The notes beneath the pieces are model-generated. The model had not been told where the DNA came from and did no database searches. It saw nothing but the letters and a program-made list of their open reading frames with translations. From Actinocrinis sp035605935 (GTDB taxonomy: Bacteria > Actinomycetota > Actinomycetes > Streptomycetales > Catenulisporaceae), in NCBI RefSeq assembly GCF_035605935.1, contig NZ_DATNGK010000104.1:1-64000 (forward strand): a DNA stretch of 64,000 nucleotides, written 5' to 3'. Position 1 is the stretch's first letter. Each line of letters opens with the position of its first letter. Below, piece after piece: positions 58,980 to 64,000 of the stretch. Both the position numbers and the translations under genes were made by a program.

Positions 58980-59771
58980 ATGTCAGAAGACGCACCGGCG
59001 CCCGCCGCGGCGCTGGTCACAGGGGGTACCAGCGGTATCGGCCTGGCCACCGCCGGGGTGCTCGCCCGGCGCGGGCACCCGGTCTTCCTGTGCGCCCGGT
59101 CCCAGCAGGACGTGGACGCGGTGGTGGAGAAGCTGCGCGCGGACGGTCTGACCGCCGCGGGCGTGCGCGCCGACGTCACCGTGGCGGCGGACGTGGAAAA
59201 CCTGGTCGCCGCCGCGGTCGAGCAGTTCGGACCACTCGGCGTCCTCGTGAACAACGCCGGGCGCAACGGCGGCGGTGTCACCGCCGAGATCACCGACGAG
59301 CTGTGGTACTCAGTGATCGAAACAAACCTCAACAGCGTGTTCCGGGTCACCCGGCAGGTCCTCGCCCACGGAGGCATGCGCGAGCGGGGCTGGGGCCGGA
59401 TCATCAACGTCGCCTCCACCGGAGGAAAGCAGGGCGTGGTGTTCGGCGCGCCGTATTCCGCGGCCAAACACGCAGTGGTCGGCTTCACCAAGGCCCTCGG
59501 TCTTGAGCTGGCCACCAGCGGCATCACCGTCAACGCGGTGTGCCCTGGCTATGTCGAGACCCCGCTCGCCGAGCGGGTCCGCCAGGGCTACGCGGACCAC
59601 TGGGGCACCACGCAGGACGAGGTGCTGGCCAAGTTCCAGGCCAAGATCCCGCTCGGCCGCTACTCCACCGCGCAGGAGGTCGCCGGCCTCGTGGGCTACC
59701 TGACGACCGACACCGCCGCCTCGATCACCGCCCAAGCACTCAACGTGTGCGGCGGCCTCGGCAACTACTGA
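58980..59771 (+). CDS. polyketide ketoreductase (ActIII-like, C-9)
   Basis: A 263-residue SDR with TGGTSGIG (14-21), NNAGRNGGG, YSAAKHAVVGFTKAL and PGYVETPLAERVR, all diagnostic of ActIII-type reductases that reduce the C-9 ketone of the nascent polyketide. It indicates a reduced aromatic polyketide with a C7-C12 first cyclisation. The ATG at 58980 follows GAGGAGAAAGGA. It is in operon with the cyclase, AT and aromatase. Confidence 0.96.
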   Translation: MSEDAPAPAAALVTGGTSGIGLATAGVLARRGHPVFLCARSQQDVDAVVEKLRADGLTAAGVRADVTVAADVENLVAAAVEQFGPLGVLVNNAGRNGGGVTAEITDELWYSVIETNLNSVFRVTRQVLAHGGMRERGWGRIINVASTGGKQGVVFGAPYSAAKHAVVGFTKALGLELATSGITVNAVCPGYVETPLAERVRQGYADHWGTTQDEVLAKFQAKIPLGRYSTAQEVAGLVGYLTTDTAASITAQALNVCGGLGNY

Positions 59772-59832
59772 CGATCCCTGCGCCGGCGCGCAGCCCAGGC
59801 CGGCGGTCGGAGAGAACGGAAAGAGAACCACA

Positions 59833-60780
59833 GTGGCGACCCACTACACCAAGCACGACATCACCGTCGAGGCCGCAGCGGACACCGTCTTCGAGTTGGT
59901 CGCGGACGTCGCCGGCTGGCCACAGGTCTTCGGCCCCACCGTGCACGTCGAGTTGCTGTCCGACGACGGCACCGAGCAGCTGTTGCGCATCTGGGCGCTG
60001 GCGAACGGCGAGGTGCGCGACTGGACCTCCCGCCGCACCCTTGACCGCGCCGCCGGCGTCGTGGCCTTCCAGCAGGTGGTCTCGAGTCCGCCGGTCGCCT
60101 CGATGGGCGGCCGGTGGACTGTCGAGCCGCTCGGCCGGGAGCACCGCTCGTCGGTGACGCTCACGCACGAGTTCGAGGCGATCGCGGACGACACCGACGC
60201 CGTCGCCTTCATCCAGCAGGCGGTCGACCGCAACAGCAACGCCGAACTCGCCGCGCTCAAATCCGCGGCCGAACTGCAAGCCGGTCCGGACGAGCTGCGC
60301 TTCACGTTCAGCGACGGCCTGTCCGTGCGGGGAACGGTGTCCGACGTGTTCGAGTTCATCAACCGCGCCGACCTGTGGCCGCAGCGGCTGCCACATGTCA
60401 GTCGCCTCGATCTGGACGAGCGGGTGCCCGGGGTGCAGCGGATGGTCATGGACACCCGCAGCCCGGACGGTTCGATCCACACCACCGAGTCGGTTCGGCT
60501 TTGCTTCCCCGAACGCGGCGTTATCGTCTACAAGCAGCTGCAGGTTCCGCCGGTGATGAGCGCTCACACCGGTCGCTGGGAGCTGCGCGAGGCGCCCGAC
60601 GGCCTGGTCGAGGCCAGGTCCTGGCACACCGTCGTGCTCAATCCCGCGGGCGTGCGCGAGGCCCTGGGCGCGCAGACCAGTATCGAGGAGGCCAGGCAGA
60701 AAGTGCGGCATGCGCTGGGCACGAACAGCCTGACGACGCTGCGCCACGCCAAGCAGCACGTCGAATCCCCGCTCGAGTGA
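59833..60780 (+). CDS. didomain aromatase/cyclase (two START-like domains)
   Basis: A 315-residue protein with two polyketide-cyclase domains: the first opens DITVEAAADTVFELVADVAGWP, the second near residue 155 (FTFSDGLSVRGTVSDVFEF). Didomain ARO/CYC enzymes act with the C-9 ketoreductase on reduced polyketides and aromatise the first ring. GTG start. The pairing with the ActIII-like gene upstream is the expected one. A very strong terminator follows. Confidence 0.95.
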   Translation: MATHYTKHDITVEAAADTVFELVADVAGWPQVFGPTVHVELLSDDGTEQLLRIWALANGEVRDWTSRRTLDRAAGVVAFQQVVSSPPVASMGGRWTVEPLGREHRSSVTLTHEFEAIADDTDAVAFIQQAVDRNSNAELAALKSAAELQAGPDELRFTFSDGLSVRGTVSDVFEFINRADLWPQRLPHVSRLDLDERVPGVQRMVMDTRSPDGSIHTTESVRLCFPERGVIVYKQLQVPPVMSAHTGRWELREAPDGLVEARSWHTVVLNPAGVREALGAQTSIEEARQKVRHALGTNSLTTLRHAKQHVESPLE

Positions 60781-60817
60781 GCGCAAACAACCCCGCCGAG
60801 CGGCGCTGACTCACCAG

Positions 60818-60873
60818 CGAAGCCCGGCGGTCTGTAGCGAGCCGACCAGCTCGCTACAGACCGCCGGGCTTCG
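60818..60873. terminator. Very strong bidirectional terminator
   Basis: A perfect 25-bp stem (60818-60842 with 60849-60873) and a 6-nt loop separate the aromatase gene from the convergent nitroreductase-like gene. It is the longest perfect hairpin found in the window. Confidence 0.92.
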
Positions 60874-60909
60874 GCCGCTTCGCCTGCCGCGGCGCGCCCA
60901 CGCCCTCAC

Positions 60910-61524
60910 TTACGCCTCGGTGAAAACCTCTTCGTACTCCAGCCTGGGCAGCCGCTGGAACCACGGTTCGTCGCCGGGCTTGCCGATGTTGACCACTGTC
61001 AGCACCCTGTGTTCCCCGTCCGGAAAGAACTCCGCGTCGACGCTGATCGGGTTGTACCCGATCATCGGCCCGGCCGCGAGCCCGGCCGCGCGCACGCCCA
61101 GGATGAAGTAGCCGACCTGGAGCTGCGCGTAGGACAGCGCGGCCTCCTCGCGGCTCGCGGGATCGCTGAAATGCACGTCTTTGGCCTGTGGGAAATGCGG
61201 GAAGACGCGCGGCAGATCCCGGTCGAAGCGCAGGTCGGCCGCCAGGATCGCGACCACGGGGGCGGAACGGGCCTTCTCGGCGTTGCTGCCGAACAGCAGC
61301 GGCAGCAGCCGGCCCTTCGCCTCCGGCGAGCGCACGAGGACCACGCGCAGCGGCTGAGCGTTAAACGCCGTCGGCGCCCATTTGATCAATTCGTAGATCG
61401 CCCGCAGCTGCTCCTCGGACACCGGTTCCGAGCTGAACGTGTTCGGCGTGCGCGCCTCGCGGAAAAGCAGATCGGCGGCGGCGTCGTCGAGGGCCAGCGG
61501 GGCGCGGACAAGGGTTTCGGGCAT
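60910..61524 (-). CDS. nitroreductase-like FMN protein, RutE/HadB-type (second)
   Basis: A 204-residue paralogue of 28683-29282. LALDDAAADLLFREARTPN and WAPTAFNAQPLRVVLVRSP give the same layout, but the FMN loop reads Pro-Thr-Ala-Phe-Asn-Ala-Gln instead of Pro-Thr-Ser-Met-Asn-Gln-Gln. It probably reduces an enone or quinone. It is divergent from the long acyl-CoA dehydrogenase-like gene. Confidence 0.87.
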   Translation of the reverse strand: MPETLVRAPLALDDAAADLLFREARTPNTFSSEPVSEEQLRAIYELIKWAPTAFNAQPLRVVLVRSPEAKGRLLPLLFGSNAEKARSAPVVAILAADLRFDRDLPRVFPHFPQAKDVHFSDPASREEAALSYAQLQVGYFILGVRAAGLAAGPMIGYNPISVDAEFFPDGEHRVLTVVNIGKPGDEPWFQRLPRLEYEEVFTEA

Positions 61525-61652
61525 CGGGACCGTCCTTCCTCGGATACGCCTAACGGTCGTGCGGCCGGCTCGCCGCGCGGCCGAGGATCCCTTGAGCCGC
61601 CGGCGCCCGCGCGGCGGTACGCGTTCCGGCTCCGTCGGGGCAGTACGCGTCG

Positions 61653-61670
61653 TCGAGCCGCCCTCCAGCC
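61653..61670 (+). promoter_or_regulatory. Candidate SARP operator
   Basis: TCGAGCC (61653) and TCCAGCC (61664) start 11 bp apart in the 235-bp divergent region, 90-107 bp before the dehydrogenase-like start. One mismatch separates the second copy from the first. Confidence 0.5.
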
Positions 61671-61759
61671 CGAATTGGGACAGTCCGTGCGAATGTGCTC
61701 GCCGGCCGCGCGCCCGCCGCGTACGCCCACCGCACCACGGCACACACGAGGAGCCACAA

Positions 61760-63541
61760 GTGAATCAGGGTCCTGCCTCCACTGCCCCGGCCGCGACGCC
61801 GCCGGGGGCACACGCCCGCGCGGACGATCTGGAGCGGCGTTTCGGCCCGATGGCCGACCCGGCCAATCCGCTGGGGCTGGAGGCGGTGCTCGCCGCGGAC
61901 GACCACTGGGAGGTGCTGGGGGAGGCCGAGGCGCTGCTGGACGACTTCGGCCTGGGCGCCGAGTTCGTGCCCACCCGGCTCGGCGGCAGGCTCGACCGGC
62001 TGGACACGCTCGGCAGGACCCTGCGACCGGTGTTCCGCCGCGATCCCTCGCTCGGCTTCGGCTACGGACTGGCCAGTTTCATCGCGGTCGCGCCAATCTG
62101 GTTCGCCGGCACCGAGCGGCAACAGCGCTGGGCCGCGGATCTGCTGTTGTCCGGTGGCCGGATCGCCGTGGCGCGGCGCGGTGAGCCGCACGCCAACGAC
62201 TTCGTGCGCGACGAGATCGCGGCGGACCTGGTGCCCGATGGGTTCCTTCTGAACGGAACCAAGACCGTGGTGGCCAACGCCGACAGGGCCCGGGGCCTGG
62301 TCGTCTTCGCGCGCGTCGACGACCGCCCGACCGCCCGCAGCCACAGCCTGCTGCTGCTCGACCGGGAACAGCTTCCCGCCGAATGCGTCGAGGACCTGCC
62401 CCGGTACCCCACCGTCGGCATGCGCGGCTGCCACTTCGGCGGCCTGGAGATGGTCGACTGCCCGGTGCCGGCCGATCGCGTCATCGGCGAGCACTGCGGC
62501 GCCCTCGAGCTCTCCCTGCGCTCGTCGCTCGTCATCCGTGGCCTCGTCCCGGCCACCCTCATCGCTTGCGGCGACACCGCCCTTCGCACGGCCGTGCGCT
62601 ACGCCTTCGACAACCAGCGCGGTGGAACACCGCTGCGCACGCCCTACACCCGCGCAGTCGTCGTTGGCGCGTTCCTCGACCTGCTGCTCAGCGACTGCGT
62701 CACCCTCGTCGCCGCCCGAGCCGCGCACCTGCTGCCCGACCGCATGTCCGCTAGCGCGGCCGCGGCGGCTTACCTCGCCCCGAAGGTGCTGACGGAAAGC
62801 TGCGACGACCTGACGGTCATACTGGGCGACGCGCAATATCACCGGTACGGCGCGTACGGCATGTTCCAGAAGCAGCTGCGAGACATCCCCGTGATGGGGC
62901 TCGGCCACGCGGGCAGCGCCGCCCGCCAGGCCACGATCATCCCGCAGCTGCCGCTGTTCGCCCGCGCCGACCCGGCGGGCGCGAAACAGCCCCCTGCGAC
63001 CCTGTTCCGCGCGAGCGACCCGCTCCCGCCGCTCGAACTCGGCGAACTGGAGGTGCTCGGCGAGGCCGACCCGCTCGCCGCGTCGCTGCCAGGTGGCATC
63101 CAGGATCTGCTGGAGGACGACGCGGCCGGCGCGGACGAGACGGAGCGCGCGGCGCTGCGTGAGGTCGCGGGGCACTTCGCCAAGGAGCTGGCCGACCTGC
63201 GCAAGGCCTGCGCGGCGCTCGCGGGCCGGGGCCACGACACGCTGTCCACTCCATTCAGTTACGCGCTGGCCGATCGGTACGCCCTGCTGTGCGCTGCGGC
63301 CGCTTGTCTTGGCGTTTGGCGTGCCCAGTCGGGTGCCGGTGCCGATGACCCGTTCCTGGCCGACCCGGCGTGGTTGCTGTGCGCCCTCGCGCGGATTGGC
63401 GGTCGCCTGGGTCTGCCTGCGGCCAAGCTGCCCGCCGCCAGCTCCCAGCGGCTGCTCGAAGAGGTCTACGCGCGCTTTACCGGCGAGCGCAGCTACGACC
63501 TCTACAACAGCGCACTCGCCTCCTCCTCACGCCCTCTCTAG
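61760..63541 (+). CDS. Long acyl-CoA dehydrogenase-like protein
   Basis: A 593-residue flavoprotein. Residues about 60-400 follow the acyl-CoA dehydrogenase fold (SLGFGYGLASFIAVAPIWF, NGTKTVVANADRARGLVVFA, GMRGCHFGGLEMVDCPVPAD). About 190 further C-terminal residues are an extension without recognised motifs, longer than the usual 380-residue enzyme. The GTG start at 61760 has GAGGAG upstream. It may desaturate an acyl-ACP or CoA starter or act as a flavin oxygenase; the catalytic Glu could not be placed with confidence. Confidence 0.82.
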   Translation: MNQGPASTAPAATPPGAHARADDLERRFGPMADPANPLGLEAVLAADDHWEVLGEAEALLDDFGLGAEFVPTRLGGRLDRLDTLGRTLRPVFRRDPSLGFGYGLASFIAVAPIWFAGTERQQRWAADLLLSGGRIAVARRGEPHANDFVRDEIAADLVPDGFLLNGTKTVVANADRARGLVVFARVDDRPTARSHSLLLLDREQLPAECVEDLPRYPTVGMRGCHFGGLEMVDCPVPADRVIGEHCGALELSLRSSLVIRGLVPATLIACGDTALRTAVRYAFDNQRGGTPLRTPYTRAVVVGAFLDLLLSDCVTLVAARAAHLLPDRMSASAAAAAYLAPKVLTESCDDLTVILGDAQYHRYGAYGMFQKQLRDIPVMGLGHAGSAARQATIIPQLPLFARADPAGAKQPPATLFRASDPLPPLELGELEVLGEADPLAASLPGGIQDLLEDDAAGADETERAALREVAGHFAKELADLRKACAALAGRGHDTLSTPFSYALADRYALLCAAAACLGVWRAQSGAGADDPFLADPAWLLCALARIGGRLGLPAAKLPAASSQRLLEEVYARFTGERSYDLYNSALASSSRPL

Positions 63542-63554
63542 GCCCGCTCTGCTC

Positions 63555-64000
63555 TTACGCCGCATCCCCGCTCCCTCTTACACACTCATTCGGCAGTGGG
63601 AACCAGCGCAGCGCTTCAATTTGCGCTGGCAGGCCCGTGGGCCCCTGGTCCACAGTGTCCGGAAGCTCGTCGAGGATTCGCCGTGCCCGCTCCAGCTGCT
63701 GGGCAAGCACTTCCTCCCCCGCGGTCATCCGACTGCGGGGATACTCGATGCCTCCCGCGCCGTCCCCGAATCGGATATCCGTCAGCCGCAGCGGCGCCCC
63801 GCCGAGCTCTCCTCGATGCCGCCACAACCCCGTAGCCACGTCGAAGCTGTAATGAGGCAGCAACCGGTGCCCGTGTCGCGCCACCAAATCCACCGCCTCG
63901 ATCATGTAGTCACGCACCGTGTCGCTGATGAAGTAATTGAAATTGACTCTCACCCAACCCGGCTTAATCCCCTCGCAGCCCAGGCCGATCTCGTGCTCGA
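63555..64000 (-). CDS. PLP-dependent class V aminotransferase-like protein, C-terminal fragment
   Basis: The last about 148 codons of a minus-strand gene that runs off the right edge. GCEGIKPGWVRVNFNYFIS followed by IEAVDLVARHGHRLLPHY matches the C-terminal domain of class V aminotransferase-fold (cysteine-desulfurase-like) PLP enzymes. The PLP Lys would be outside the window. The role in the cluster cannot be judged. Confidence 0.7.
   Translation of the reverse strand, partial: EHEIGLGCEGIKPGWVRVNFNYFISDTVRDYMIEAVDLVARHGHRLLPHYSFDVATGLWRHRGELGGAPLRLTDIRFGDGAGGIEYPRSRMTAGEEVLAQQLERARRILDELPDTVDQGPTGLPAQIEALRWFPLPNECVRGSGDAA

Noticed and set aside
1..64000. tRNA or rRNA genes, integrase or attachment sites
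   Set aside because: No cloverleaf-like segment, rRNA-like stretch or integrase/transposase coding sequence was seen on reading; nothing could be supported.

Overview
The window is high-GC actinomycete DNA (Streptomyces, Actinospica, Catenulispora or a relative; the sequence does not fix the genus). GTG and TTG starts, ATGA/GTGA overlaps and dense coding all fit. It is almost entirely one biosynthetic gene cluster, and it runs off both ends: the left end cuts a dTDP-glucose 4,6-dehydratase and the right end cuts a PLP enzyme.

The core is a type II (aromatic) polyketide synthase at 53.4-60.8 kb: KS-alpha, KS-beta, ACP, a cyclase, malonyl transferase, C9-type ketoreductase and didomain aromatase/cyclase. 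Acyl-CoA carboxylase beta and epsilon subunits and a SARP activator lie just upstream. Starter-unit genes are spread over 2-42 kb: a DpsC-like KSIII with Ser in place of Cys; an operon of alpha-methylacyl-CoA racemase, citramalate synthase and an acyltransferase without its nucleophile; and an operon of fatty-acyl-AMP ligase, ACP, AT-ACP fusion and phosphopantetheinyl transferase. Together they suggest a short, probably alpha-methyl-branched primer.

Tailoring genes include two P450s with two ferredoxins and one ferredoxin reductase, an epoxide hydrolase, a class A flavin monooxygenase, an acyl-CoA-dehydrogenase-fold oxygenase, SDRs, nitroreductase-like proteins and SnoaL-like proteins. RmlA and RmlB, a 2,3-dehydratase, a 3-ketoreductase and an Fe-S/PLP 3-dehydratase indicate a 2,3,6-trideoxyhexose. 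Two glycosyltransferases and a membrane O-acyltransferase would attach and acylate sugars.

Self-resistance is telling. Two AlkZ-like (HTH_42) proteins keep the catalytic QxQ motif of DNA glycosylases that excise bulky antibiotic adducts, so the product is probably a DNA-alkylating aromatic polyketide in the functional class of trioxacarcin, LL-D49194 and hedamycin. Two MFS exporters accompany them.

The most unusual part is 42.3-48.9 kb: a two-component system, a SagB-type dehydrogenase, a YcaO cyclodehydratase and a nitrile-hydratase-leader-like precursor peptide. This is a RiPP (azole/azoline) module nested inside the type II PKS cluster. Other oddities are two paralogous alpha/beta-hydrolase-fold proteins that have lost the whole catalytic triad, a 168-bp MITE-like element with a second partial copy, and TCGA-type heptamer pairs spaced 11 bp apart in at least seven promoter regions, which fits regulation by the resident SARP.
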